Assembly (NCBI GenBank): GCA_031378125.1
Contig: JANNDW010000183.1
Span: forward strand, 1-20,507
Origin: LGRD01 sp031378125
GTDB lineage: Bacteria > Pseudomonadota > Gammaproteobacteria > Burkholderiales > Burkholderiaceae_C
Length of the DNA: 20,507 bases
Reading direction: 5' to 3'
How positions within the stretch are numbered: position 1 is the stretch's first letter; every line of letters begins with the position of its first letter. The position numbers and the translations under genes were made by a program. This document shows positions 1 through 7,389 of this stretch, in pieces. The notes beneath the pieces are model-generated. The model saw only the letters and a list, made by a program, of their open reading frames with translations. It searched no databases and was not told the origin of the DNA.

Positions 1-1
1 C

Positions 2-1099
2 ATGCCGCAAGCGGTGCTGGCGTCCTTGCGCTGGCCCGGGCGGCCCGAGCTGCCTGCGGGCAATGCGGCCTGGACCTACATGGTGCGCCACCCCTTCGGC
101 GAGTTCGCGCTGTTCATCGGCGAGATCCCCGACGGCGGCAACGGGCAGCCCGAGGGCTTGCAGGCCCTCGGTCCTTCGACAGCCACTCGACAGCACGCAG
201 GTGCTGTCTCGGCGCGGTCTCAGCCATTCGAGGTCTGGGTTAACGGCGCGGAGCAACCGCGCGGACTGGGCGCGCTGGCCAAGACCTTGTCGATGGACCT
301 GCGCGCCAAGGACACCGCCTGGGTGCGGCTGAAACTCGACGCCCTGGCCACCGTGCAAGAGGAGCGGGCCTTCGAAATGCCGTTCCCGCCGCACGGCGAG
401 ATGCGCCGCTTTCCCGGTGTGGTGGCCGCCACCGCCGCGGTGATCCGCTGGCGCTGTGAGCAGCTCGGGCTGTGGTCGCTCGGTCCGTCGGCCACGCCGG
501 TGATCGATGCGATGTTCAGCCGCGCCGAACCGCAGACCGGACCCAGCGGCACGCTGGCGTGGTCGGCCGACCTCCACAACCCGGCGAGCGACGACGCGTT
601 CACGCTGACGCTCAAGGAGGTCGTGCTGCCGGACGGGCAAGGTGGCACGCTCACCCGCCCCTGCGCGCTCGGTTTTTCGGGCAACTACCCGCGCGCAATG
701 GACGGCCTGGCGCGCATTCTCTCGCTCGACATGCGCGTGCTCGACCCGGCGTGGATCGGCATGAAGCTGCGCAAGCTGTTGAGCTACGCCGAGCCGCTGG
801 GCCACTTCATGGCCTTCGTGCCGGGGCTGCCGCCCGGACGGCAACGCCAGCAGACCTGGCCGTCGACGGTGGCCTACCTGGCTCGCTTGATCATTCACCG
901 CTACGCCATGCTGGGCGTGCTCGACGAGAACGGTTATCCGCTGCGTGAGATGGGCATCTTGGAGTCGCCCGGATCGCCCTCGACGCAGGCCGCGCCGATG
1001 GCCGGTGCACGCTGCCCGGAATGCGGCAATTCGACGCTGATCCACAAGGACGGCTGCGAGTTCTGCACCGCGTGTGGGCATATCGGCAGCTGCGGGTAG
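2..1099 (+). CDS. C-terminal part of class II (adenosylcobalamin-dependent) ribonucleotide reductase, TSCPD domains
   Basis: Class II reductases make deoxyribonucleotides with a B12 radical and need no oxygen. Only the C-terminal accessory region is visible; the catalytic barrel would lie upstream of the window, so the ATG at 2 is probably internal. Residues 74-118 form a TSCPD-type segment (QPFEVWVNG, then LAKTLSMDLR and AWVRLKLDAL). A second diverged copy lies at about 219-262 (LARILSLDMR, AWIGMKLRKLL). The protein ends in a cysteine-rich ribbon with C338, C341, C352, C355, C358 and C364, resembling the terminal Cys motif of NrdJ proteins. Residues 51-75 look like an insertion between NGQP and FEVWVNG and match a palindromic DNA segment listed separately. 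An alternative is a free-standing NrdJb-type subunit starting at 2. The family is fairly certain; the start is not. Confidence 0.8.
   Translation: MPQAVLASLRWPGRPELPAGNAAWTYMVRHPFGEFALFIGEIPDGGNGQPEGLQALGPSTATRQHAGAVSARSQPFEVWVNGAEQPRGLGALAKTLSMDLRAKDTAWVRLKLDALATVQEERAFEMPFPPHGEMRRFPGVVAATAAVIRWRCEQLGLWSLGPSATPVIDAMFSRAEPQTGPSGTLAWSADLHNPASDDAFTLTLKEVVLPDGQGGTLTRPCALGFSGNYPRAMDGLARILSLDMRVLDPAWIGMKLRKLLSYAEPLGHFMAFVPGLPPGRQRQQTWPSTVAYLARLIIHRYAMLGVLDENGYPLREMGILESPGSPSTQAAPMAGARCPECGNSTLIHKDGCEFCTACGHIGSCG
146..225. repeat. Small palindromic insertion element inside the reductase gene, flanked by CAGCC direct repeats
   Basis: CAGCC occurs at 146-150 and again at 221-225, exactly 75 bp apart, so the reading frame is kept. 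Between them are two perfect hairpins. One has 8-bp arms (CCGAGGGC and GCCCTCGG) at 150-171. The other has 8-bp arms (GACAGCAC and GTGCTGTC) at 189-208. TCGACAGC is also directly repeated at 176-183 and 187-194. The encoded 25 residues interrupt an otherwise conserved-looking NGQP/FEVWVNG junction. Read together, this fits a REP- or MITE-like element of about 70 bp with a 5-bp target duplication. No second copy was noticed in the window. Confidence 0.5.
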
Positions 1100-1269
1100 G
1101 CCCAGACCCGGCCGAACCATTCGGCGCCGGCAGGCGAGTCGCCCATCGCCCATCGCGCGCGCCGCGTCCAAGAGGCCACACCGGAGGCCGTTTTGAACAT
1201 GTTGTATCAAATCGTAATCCCAGGGGCTGTACCCTTCCGCCTGGCATCGGCAAACCACTGACACCCCAA

Positions 1270-1962
1270 ATGTTTGGCCAAAACAAACCTGTTGTCCTCG
1301 AGTCCTATGGCAGACGGCGCTCGCGTTGGAGCGTGCCTCGATGGCTGGTGTTGCTGCTCTGCGGCATCGCGATCGGCGCTGGGGCGGTTGTCTTCGTGCA
1401 GGAGCGCTACCTGCCGCCGCGCCTGTCGGCCGATGAATCGACCAAGCTGCGCGGCGCGTTTGACCAAGCAGAGGCCGAGCGGCTGCGCCTGAAAGGCGAA
1501 CTTGGCGAAACCACCAAGCGGCTCGACACCGCGCTGGCCGACAAAAAGCGCCAGGGCGATGAGCTCGCCGCCAGCCGCGCAACCGTCGAGCGACAGCGCG
1601 AGGAAGTGGCCGCCGTGGTCGCGGCATTGCCACCCGACCCGCGTGGCGGCGGCATCGAGGTGCGCGCCGCAAGGTTTACAGCCAAGGGCGGGACCCTGGC
1701 CTACGACGTGGTGCTCACCCGCGAGCGCGCGGCCGGCCCGCCGATGAGCGGCGTGATGCAACTCGTCGTCAGCGGAGAGTCGGGGCGCGGCGCCGACACC
1801 ACGGTGAGCTTGAAACCGGTGGCCCTGACGATCGGCAGCCACGAGATCGTGCGTGGCAGCCTGCCGCTGCCCGAAGGCTTCAGGCCGCGCCAGACCACGA
1901 TCCAGGTGCTCGATCGCGCCGGCGGCAAGATCCTGGGCATGCGGGTGATGCTGATCCGGTAG
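1270..1962 (+). CDS. Membrane-anchored coiled-coil protein, DUF6776-like
   Basis: This is a 230-residue protein of unknown function. A basic N-terminus (RRRSRW) leads into one hydrophobic segment at about residues 24-46, which should place the rest in the periplasm if the positive-inside rule holds. Residues about 55-115 are charged and heptad-like, rich in Glu, Arg and Lys, and predicted to form a coiled coil. A beta-rich C-terminal domain of about 110 residues ends in RAGGKILGMRVMLIR. The layout resembles proteobacterial DUF6776 proteins, recognised by eye only. The open frame extends back to 1021, but that part overlaps the reductase gene and has poor composition, so the ATG at 1270 is preferred although no clear Shine-Dalgarno precedes it. 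It lies between the reductase and cbpA with no obvious link to either. Confidence 0.7.
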   Translation: MFGQNKPVVLESYGRRRSRWSVPRWLVLLLCGIAIGAGAVVFVQERYLPPRLSADESTKLRGAFDQAEAERLRLKGELGETTKRLDTALADKKRQGDELAASRATVERQREEVAAVVAALPPDPRGGGIEVRAARFTAKGGTLAYDVVLTRERAAGPPMSGVMQLVVSGESGRGADTTVSLKPVALTIGSHEIVRGSLPLPEGFRPRQTTIQVLDRAGGKILGMRVMLIR

Positions 1963-2076
1963 CTGCGCCTGCCGATCCCGCACCGATCCCGCAGCCTCGC
2001 CTTGAGCCAGCGCAAGGCCCATCGGTGGCGCGGATGGGGTAATCACCGCGTTGCTGCATTCAGCGCTGAGGGCCGA

Positions 2077-3021
2077 ATGGAATTCAAGGACTACTACGCC
2101 ACTCTCGGTGTGCAGCGCACGGCCACCCAGGACGAGGTGAAGCGTGCCTATCGCAAGCTGGCGCGCAAGTACCACCCCGACGTCAGCAAGGAGCCCGACG
2201 CCGAAGCGCGCTTCAAGGAAGTGGCCGAGGCCCACGAGGCGCTGCACGACCCCGAAAAGCGCGCCGCCTACGACGCCATCGGCACACGCTATCAGCGCGG
2301 GCAAAGCTTCGATCCGCCACCCGGCTGGGACTCCGGCTTCGAGTTCAGCGGCCGCGATGCCGGGCCTGGCGAGGCGGCGGACTTCAGCGACTTCTTCGAG
2401 TCTCTGTTCGGGCGCCAGGCGCGCGGCGCCCGCCCACCCGGCGCCATGCACTCGGCGAGTGGCGACCACCATGCCAAGGTGGTGATCGACCTCGAGGACG
2501 CCTACCGCGGCGCCCGCCGAACGATTTCATTGCGCGTGCCGGTGGTCGACGCGCAAGGGCAGCTCACGCTGCGGGAGCGCCAGCTCGACGTCAACATTCC
2601 GAAGGGCGTGCGCGCGGGGCAGCACCTGCGCCTGGCCGGCCAGGGCGGCCCCGGTCATGCGGGCGGCCCGGCCGGCGACCTGTATCTGGAGATCGCGTTC
2701 AACGCCCATCCGCATTTCCGGGTCGATGGCCGCGATGTCTACCTCGACCTGCCCATCGCGCCGTGGGAAGCGGCGCTGGGCGCCAGCGTCGACGCGCCCA
2801 CGCCCGAAGGCAATGTGGAGCTGACCATTCCGCCCGGCTCGTCGTCCGGGCGCAAACTGCGGCTCAAGGGCAAGGGCCTGCCCGGCGACCCGCCCGGCGA
2901 CATGTACGCGGTGCTGGTCATCGCGCTGCCTCCGGCCGATGCGGCGCAGACCCAGGCCGCCTACGCCGCACTGGCGCGCAGCGTCCCCCAGTTCAACCCG
3001 CGCAGCGCGCTGGAGGCATGA
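2077..3021 (+). CDS. cbpA: CbpA-type DnaJ co-chaperone (curved DNA-binding protein)
   Basis: This 314-residue J-domain protein should stimulate DnaK ATPase; E. coli CbpA also binds curved DNA in stationary phase. The J domain fills residues 1-70, with KDYYATLGV at the start, the HPD triad at 33-35 and the usual YRKLARKYHPD helix II. A Gly/Phe-containing linker follows at about 75-125. The two C-terminal substrate-binding beta domains follow, with IPKGVRAGQHLRLAGQG and IPPGSSSGRKLRLKGKGLPG as their paired signatures. There is no cysteine-rich zinc domain, which separates it from DnaJ. The ATG at 2077 is chosen because it begins the J domain and is preceded by GAGGG at about 2067-2071; the frame is open back to 2002. 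cbpM follows with overlapping or near-abutting ends. Confidence 0.93.
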   Translation: MEFKDYYATLGVQRTATQDEVKRAYRKLARKYHPDVSKEPDAEARFKEVAEAHEALHDPEKRAAYDAIGTRYQRGQSFDPPPGWDSGFEFSGRDAGPGEAADFSDFFESLFGRQARGARPPGAMHSASGDHHAKVVIDLEDAYRGARRTISLRVPVVDAQGQLTLRERQLDVNIPKGVRAGQHLRLAGQGGPGHAGGPAGDLYLEIAFNAHPHFRVDGRDVYLDLPIAPWEAALGASVDAPTPEGNVELTIPPGSSSGRKLRLKGKGLPGDPPGDMYAVLVIALPPADAAQTQAAYAALARSVPQFNPRSALEA

Positions 3022-3026
3022 AGACC

Positions 3027-3344
3027 ATGGCCGACCCTCACCGCAATATTGTCGACAGCATCGTCGTCGAGGAAACGATTCGGTTCACGCTCGCGGACCT
3101 GTGCCGCGCCTGCCGCGCGGACCGCGTGCAGGTGATCGCCCTGGTCGACGAAGGTGTGCTGGAACCCGCCGGCAGCGGCCCCGACGACTGGCTGTTCAGC
3201 GGACCGTCGCTGCGGCGCACCCGCGCCGCGTTGCGGCTGGCCCGCGATCTGGAACTCGGCCTCGCTGGCGCGGCGCTCGTGCTCGACCTGCTAGACCAGA
3301 TCGAGGTGCTCAACGCACGCCTGCGGCGCGCCGGGGTTCGTTGA
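3027..3344 (+). CDS. cbpM: CbpM chaperone modulator (MerR-like helix-turn-helix)
   Basis: This small protein of 105 residues is predicted to bind the J domain of CbpA and inhibit its co-chaperone and DNA-binding activities. It begins with an acidic strand (VVEETIRFTLADLCRAC), then a helix-turn-helix-like region with LVDEGVLEP, and LRRTRAALRLARDLELGLAGAA typical of the family. The C-terminal helix is LLDQIEVLNARLRR. Two starts are possible. The ATG at 3018 overlaps the cbpA stop as ATGA, but the GGAGG at 3012-3016 is then only 1 nt away. The ATG at 3027 puts the same GGAGG 10 nt upstream and is preferred. Either way it is translationally linked to cbpA, as in the usual cbpAM operon. Confidence 0.88.
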   Translation: MADPHRNIVDSIVVEETIRFTLADLCRACRADRVQVIALVDEGVLEPAGSGPDDWLFSGPSLRRTRAALRLARDLELGLAGAALVLDLLDQIEVLNARLRRAGVR

Positions 3345-3466
3345 CAGCGCTTGCCGCGCGCGGCCTGCTGGTTTTGATGACGGTGCCGGTGCCGATGTCG
3401 CATTGACCGCACCAACACAAGCCCCTCCCGCGCCCGATCAGAGTGGGTGGCAAAGCTGATACGCTT

Positions 3467-3494
3467 GCGCCGGCCGGAAACCTTCGGCCGGCGC
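3467..3494 (+). terminator. Strong GC hairpin between cbpM and the response regulator
   Basis: There is a perfect 10-bp inverted repeat, GCGCCGGCCG at 3467-3476 and CGGCCGGCGC at 3485-3494, with an 8-nt loop GAAACCTT. It lies 123 bp after the cbpM stop and 25 bp before the TTG start of the regulator gene. No run of T follows, so it is not a textbook intrinsic terminator. It could be a rho-assisted terminator, a processing or stability element, or a leader structure affecting translation of the weakly initiated regulator. Confidence 0.4.
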
Positions 3495-3519
3495 CATCGC
3501 AGTCAGCCTTCCGCCCAGA

Positions 3520-4254
3520 TTGAACCCCACCCTGCACATCGCCATCGTCGACGACGAAGTCGACATCACCCAGTTGCTGGCCAACTATCTGCAAAGCCAC
3601 GGCTACCGGGTGACGCAACTGCACAGCGGAGCGTCGCTGATGGCGTTGATGCCCGCCGACGCCCCGGCTCTGGTGCTGCTGGACCTGGGGCTGCCCGGCG
3701 AAGACGGTTTTTCGATCGCGCGCCGGCTGCGCGAACACTGGCGCTGCGGGCTCGTCATCGTGACCGGCCGCGGCGATTCGGTGGACAAGGTGGTGGGGCT
3801 TGAAGTGGGCGCCGACGACTATGTGACCAAGCCGTTCGACCTGCGTGAGCTGCTGGCGCGCATCAAGGCCGTGCTGCGGCGGCTCACGCCCAACGAGTCG
3901 CTCGCGGAACCGGCGGGTAGCGCCGGCACAGCGCGCGGCAAGCTGCGTTTCGCCGGCTGGCAGCTCGACCTCGCCGCGCGCCGCCTCACCAGCCCGCAAG
4001 GCCAGGACGTGGCGCTGACGAGTGGCGAATTCGATTTGTTGTGCGCGTTTGCCCAGCACCCGGGCCGCGTGTTGTCGCGCGACTTCCTGCTGGAGCAGAC
4101 CCGCGGGCGCGAAGCAGGGCCCTTCGATCGCACAATCGACGTGCAAGTCGGGCGGCTGCGCAAGAAGCTCGAAGCCGACGCGGAAGATCCTCAGCTCATC
4201 AAGTCGGTGCGCGGCGCGGGCTACATCCTGGTGGCGCCGGTCACCTCGGGCTGA
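3520..4254 (+). CDS. OmpR/PhoB-family response regulator
   Basis: This is a 244-residue two-component transcription factor. The receiver domain (residues 5-120) has the acidic pair D11-D12, phosphoacceptor D55 in LVLLDLGLPGEDG, T82 and K104 in VTKPFDLRE. The winged-helix domain covers about 145-240, with LTSGEFDLLCAFAQHPGRVLSR, a recognition helix region DRTIDVQVGRLRKKLE and the closing hairpin RGAGYILV. The start is TTG at 3520. The frame is closed by TGA at 3457-3459 and holds no ATG before the receiver domain begins, and no clear Shine-Dalgarno is seen, so expression may be weak. Gene order (24 bp to the hybrid kinase) suggests that kinase as its partner. The receiver resembles the TorR/OmpR type, but the target genes cannot be named. 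Confidence 0.9.
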   Translation: MNPTLHIAIVDDEVDITQLLANYLQSHGYRVTQLHSGASLMALMPADAPALVLLDLGLPGEDGFSIARRLREHWRCGLVIVTGRGDSVDKVVGLEVGADDYVTKPFDLRELLARIKAVLRRLTPNESLAEPAGSAGTARGKLRFAGWQLDLAARRLTSPQGQDVALTSGEFDLLCAFAQHPGRVLSRDFLLEQTRGREAGPFDRTIDVQVGRLRKKLEADAEDPQLIKSVRGAGYILVAPVTSG

Positions 4255-4278
4255 ACCGACCGCGCCGAAAGTGCATCC

Positions 4279-6360
4279 ATGCCCGCCCCGCCTGAATTGT
4301 CCCCACCCGCGCCTTCGGGCTTCGACGAGCACAGCGTCTTTCGCACGCTCTTCGCAGCCTACCCGGACGCGCTGATCGTGGCCGATGCAAAGGGCGCCGT
4401 CGTGCTGGCCAACCCGGCCGCGGCGAGTCTGCTCGGCTACACGATCGATCAGCTGACCGGGTTGAGCGTCGATGCGCTGGTGCCCGACGCCATCCGGCCG
4501 CGGCATGCCGCGTACCGCGACGCGTACGGCCACAACCCGCGGCCGCGGCCGATGGGAACCCAGATGGAGCTGGTGGCCAAGCGCCGCGACGGCTCTGAAG
4601 TGATGGTCGAGATTGCCCTCAGCCCCCTGCAACGACACGGCCTGCCGCTTGTCGTGGCGGCGATTCGCGACATTGGCGCCTATCCGCGCGTCAAGCAGGC
4701 CTTGCGACGCGCGCGCTACAGCGAACACCTGGCGCAACTCGGCCGCCTGGCGGTCGACGCCCGCGATCCCCAGCATCTGCTGCAGCACGTGCCGGCCATC
4801 GCCGCGCAGGCGCTGCAGGTCGAAATGGCGATGGTGCACCTGCTCGAGCCGAATCGGCTCGACCTTCGTCTCGTCAGCGGTGTCGGCCTGCTCGATGCGG
4901 AAGCAGTGGGTACGCTCGTGCCCAACCGGCCCGACACGCCGCCGGGCTTCATGCTCGCGCATGGCAAGCCGTCAATCGTGGACGACTACCGCGACGAGCA
5001 GCCCTTCTCGGTGCCCCGGGCCTACCTCGATGCCGGTTTGACGAGCAGCCTGTCGGTGCCGCTGTCCGACCGCGGCCGCACGATCGGCGCACTGACGGTG
5101 AGCACACGCGAGGCCAAGCAATTCGGCGACGACGAGGTTCGTTTCCTCGAATCCTTGTCCAACCTGCTCGCCACCAGCTTGCAGCGCGCGCAGTCCGAAG
5201 AAGCCCTCAACCATGCCCAGCGGCTGGAAAGCGTCGGCCAGTTGACCGGCGGCATCGCGCACGACTTCAACAACCTGCTCACCGTGATCCAAGGCAATTT
5301 GCAGGTTCTCGAAGAGCTGCCGGCGCTGGCGGCCGATGCCTACGGCCAGCAACTCGTGGGCGCCGCAACGCGTGCCACCCGGCGCGGCGCCGAGCTGACC
5401 GGCAAGCTGCTGGCATTTTCAAGACGGCAGGTGCTGGAACCCAGCCCGGTGGACGTGTCGCTGCTGCTGACATCGCTGGCCGACATGCTGCGCCGAACGC
5501 TGGACCAGCACATTCGCATCGAGGTCGATGCACCGTCCTGCGTGCCGCCAGTGATGGCCGATCCAGGGCAGCTCGAGTCGGCGCTGCTCAACATCGCGAT
5601 CAACGCGCGCGACGCCATGCCCCAGGGAGGCTTGCTGCGCTTTTGCGCCGAGACTTGCAGCGCTTTGCCCAGCGAAGTCCGGCCTGAGCTGGACGACCCG
5701 AGCGCGCCGGAGGACGGCTTCGTCGCCATCTCGATCAGCGACACCGGCACCGGCATGCCCGACGATGTGAAGGAACGCGCGTTCGAGCCCTTCTTCACGA
5801 CCAAGGAAACCGGCCGCGGCACGGGCCTGGGCCTGAGCACCGTCTACGGTTTCGTCAAGCAATCCAAGGGTGCAATCGTCATCGACAGCACGCCCGGCGT
5901 GGGCACCACGCTCACGCTGTACATCCGCAGCCCGTGGCACACCGCCGCGCCGGCGCGGGACGATGCCGATGTGAGCCAGGTGGTGCCCGAGGGCCTGAAC
6001 GTGCTGCTGGTCGAAGACGACGTCGAGGTGAGCTCCGTCGTGCGCACCTTCCTCGCCACCATGCGCTGCAAGGTGGCGGTGGCCGCGAGCGGCGAGCAAG
6101 CATTGCTCGCCCTGGGGTCGGCTGCCCCATTCGACTTGCTGCTCACCGACATTGCGCTGGGGCCCGGCATGCGCGGTACCACGCTGGCGGCGCAGGCGCA
6201 ACAGCGCTTTCCCAAGATGGCGGTGCTGCTGATGTCGGGCTTCTCGGCCGAGCTGCTCCACGCCGACCGCGACTCGCCTGCGAGCTGGGAGTTGCTGCGC
6301 AAGCCCTACACCCGCGACGAACTCGCGCGGGCGATTGCCCGTGTCGTCAGTTCAGCGTAG
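4279..6360 (+). CDS. Soluble PAS-GAF hybrid histidine kinase with C-terminal receiver domain
   Basis: This is a 693-residue sensor kinase with no membrane segment, so it should sense a cytoplasmic signal. A PAS domain occupies about residues 18-130 (RTLFAAYPDALIVAD, NPAAASLLGY) and a GAF domain about 165-305. The dimerisation/phosphoacceptor helix has LTGGIAHDFNNLL with phospho-accepting H328. The ATPase domain (about 430-555) shows the N box NIAINARDAM, the G1 box DTGTGM and the G2 box GTGLGLS. A receiver domain from 574 to the end has the acidic pair EDD, phosphoacceptor D624 in LLLTDIALG and a KPYTRDEL ending. The HDFNNLL type is typical of hybrid kinases of the NtrB/CckA-like class. No histidine phosphotransfer protein is encoded nearby, so its own receiver may act as a phosphate sink or need a distant HPt. 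It forms a likely operon with the upstream regulator. Confidence 0.9.
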   Translation: MPAPPELSPPAPSGFDEHSVFRTLFAAYPDALIVADAKGAVVLANPAAASLLGYTIDQLTGLSVDALVPDAIRPRHAAYRDAYGHNPRPRPMGTQMELVAKRRDGSEVMVEIALSPLQRHGLPLVVAAIRDIGAYPRVKQALRRARYSEHLAQLGRLAVDARDPQHLLQHVPAIAAQALQVEMAMVHLLEPNRLDLRLVSGVGLLDAEAVGTLVPNRPDTPPGFMLAHGKPSIVDDYRDEQPFSVPRAYLDAGLTSSLSVPLSDRGRTIGALTVSTREAKQFGDDEVRFLESLSNLLATSLQRAQSEEALNHAQRLESVGQLTGGIAHDFNNLLTVIQGNLQVLEELPALAADAYGQQLVGAATRATRRGAELTGKLLAFSRRQVLEPSPVDVSLLLTSLADMLRRTLDQHIRIEVDAPSCVPPVMADPGQLESALLNIAINARDAMPQGGLLRFCAETCSALPSEVRPELDDPSAPEDGFVAISISDTGTGMPDDVKERAFEPFFTTKETGRGTGLGLSTVYGFVKQSKGAIVIDSTPGVGTTLTLYIRSPWHTAAPARDDADVSQVVPEGLNVLLVEDDVEVSSVVRTFLATMRCKVAVAASGEQALLALGSAAPFDLLLTDIALGPGMRGTTLAAQAQQRFPKMAVLLMSGFSAELLHADRDSPASWELLRKPYTRDELARAIARVVSSA

Positions 6361-6381
6361 ACCCGGGCACCAAAAAACCAG

Positions 6382-7176
6382 TCACTGCAACGTGGGCGCC
6401 GGCGCCAGGCATTGCTGCACGAACACCGACAGCGCCGCCACATCCGGGATGTGCACATCGCGCCGCCCCTTCTCGGTGAAGGCGATGACCTTGTCACGGG
6501 CCAGTTTCGACAGCGCCCGGCTCACGGTTTCCAGGCTCATGCCCAGGTAGTTGCCGATCTCGGCACGCGTCATGCGCAGCGTGATCTGGTCAGTGCGCAG
6601 GCCGCGATCGGCAAGCGACTCGGCCCAAACGCGCAGGAAGTCAGCCACGCGCGCATCGGCGGGCAGCGTGCACACCGACATCAGCGAGTCGCGGTCGCGG
6701 CCGATCTCTCGGCTCATCGCTTCGTGCAGCACGGTCAACAACGCCGGATGAGTGGCGCAGGCCGTGAGCAGCGAGTCGTAGCGAACCACCCAGACTTCGC
6801 CCGTGTCCATGGCGATCGCGTCGCAGCAGTACTGGTTGTTGGCGATGCCATCGAAGCCGAGCCAGTCGCCGCGGAACTTGAGACCGACGACCTGTTCACG
6901 CCCGTCGGGAGACAGGTTGACAATCTTGAAAGAGCCGGAGTTCAGGATGTACAGGTTGTAAAAGCGCTCGCCGGCCTGGTAGACCACGTCGCCGGCATGC
7001 ACCAGCCGGCGCTGCGGGGCGAGCTTGTCGTGCAAGAGCTTCAGCGAATCGGCGATATGCCGGCTGGCGTGCTGGCTGGCGCCGGCGTCCTTGTTCAAAT
7101 GCCGGGCCGGGGTTGCGGCCATCATGCGGGCAATCGTCGGGGCGGCGGTCGAGGTGGCGGTGGCGGTGGTCAGCAT
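6382..7176 (-). CDS. Crp/Fnr-family transcription regulator lacking the N-terminal Fe-S cysteine cluster
   Basis: This is a 264-residue DNA-binding regulator. Residues 1-40 are Ala/Thr-rich and contain none of the cysteines that hold the oxygen-sensing cluster of true FNR. The cyclic-nucleotide-binding-like beta barrel spans about 50-150, followed by the dimer helix. The helix-turn-helix is at about 200-232 with RAEIGNYLGMSLETVSRAL. E216, S219 and R220 match the FNR recognition pattern E-x-x-S-R, which reads TTGAT/ATCAA half-sites. Cysteines are C117-C118 (adjacent), C140, C169 and C256. The ATG at 7176 has AGGAG 7 nt upstream. The gene faces the hybrid kinase tail to tail with 21 bp between them and is divergent from the Pat-like gene. 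It is the obvious candidate to act on the three Fnr-type boxes in this window; a Dnr/FixK-like or redox role is inferred. Confidence 0.9.
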   Translation of the reverse strand: MLTTATATSTAAPTIARMMAATPARHLNKDAGASQHASRHIADSLKLLHDKLAPQRRLVHAGDVVYQAGERFYNLYILNSGSFKIVNLSPDGREQVVGLKFRGDWLGFDGIANNQYCCDAIAMDTGEVWVVRYDSLLTACATHPALLTVLHEAMSREIGRDRDSLMSVCTLPADARVADFLRVWAESLADRGLRTDQITLRMTRAEIGNYLGMSLETVSRALSKLARDKVIAFTEKGRRDVHIPDVAALSVFVQQCLAPAPTLQ

Positions 7177-7389
7177 CTTGAACTCCTGGTTGCATTGCGG
7201 GTTGGAATGAATGCAAGCCTAGGGAGCAGCGGTCAACGCCACGACAACGGCGCGCGTCGCTTGGCAACGCTGCGTCAACGGTTTGTGTCCGCTGCGTATC
7301 CGCACACCGCCCCCCGACCCCCATTGACGGGTGTCAAACCAAGCCCGGAATGCGTCGATAGGCTTCGCACACCGTCACTGAATGAATCC
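7177..7389. promoter_or_regulatory. Divergent promoter region between the Fnr-type regulator and the Pat-like gene
   Basis: This is 213 bp with no supported gene. It carries the regulator's Shine-Dalgarno (AGGAG on the - strand near 7184-7188), one symmetric Fnr-type box at 7324-7337 and a TAGGCT hexamer at 7359-7364. The box lies 52 bp from the Pat-like ATG and 147 bp from the regulator ATG, so direct control of the Pat-like gene is more likely than autoregulation. Confidence 0.6.
7324..7337. promoter_or_regulatory. Fnr/Anr-type operator upstream of the Pat-like gene
   Basis: TTGAC-GGGT-GTCAA is a perfect inverted repeat that matches the Fnr/Anr consensus TTGAT-N4-ATCAA at all but the innermost base of each half. 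A -10-like hexamer TAGGCT at 7359-7364 is centred 31 bp downstream of the box centre, which fits a class II Fnr promoter (box near -41.5). Confidence 0.7.

Noticed and set aside
1021..1269. N-terminal extension of the coiled-coil protein
   Set aside because: It overlaps the end of the reductase gene and continues through Arg/Pro-rich non-coding-like sequence; the ATG at 1270 leads straight into the membrane anchor.
2002..2015. Possible fourth Fnr box (TTGAG-CCAG-CGCAA) upstream of cbpA
   Set aside because: The right half matches only three of five consensus bases and the palindrome is broken.
1207..2472. A 421-codon open frame on the - strand
   Set aside because: It is opposite the coiled-coil protein and cbpA, with no recognisable domain.
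3310..4962. A 550-codon open frame on the - strand
   Set aside because: It lies opposite the response regulator and kinase genes, whose domains are complete; its composition is that of a shadow frame.
6361..6381. Terminator between the convergent kinase and Fnr-type genes
   Set aside because: There is a short A run but no stem next to it in the 21-bp gap.
6412..7389. Upstream in-frame extension of the Pat-like gene
   Set aside because: It would run antisense through the whole Fnr-type regulator and its promoter; homology starts at the ATG at 7390.
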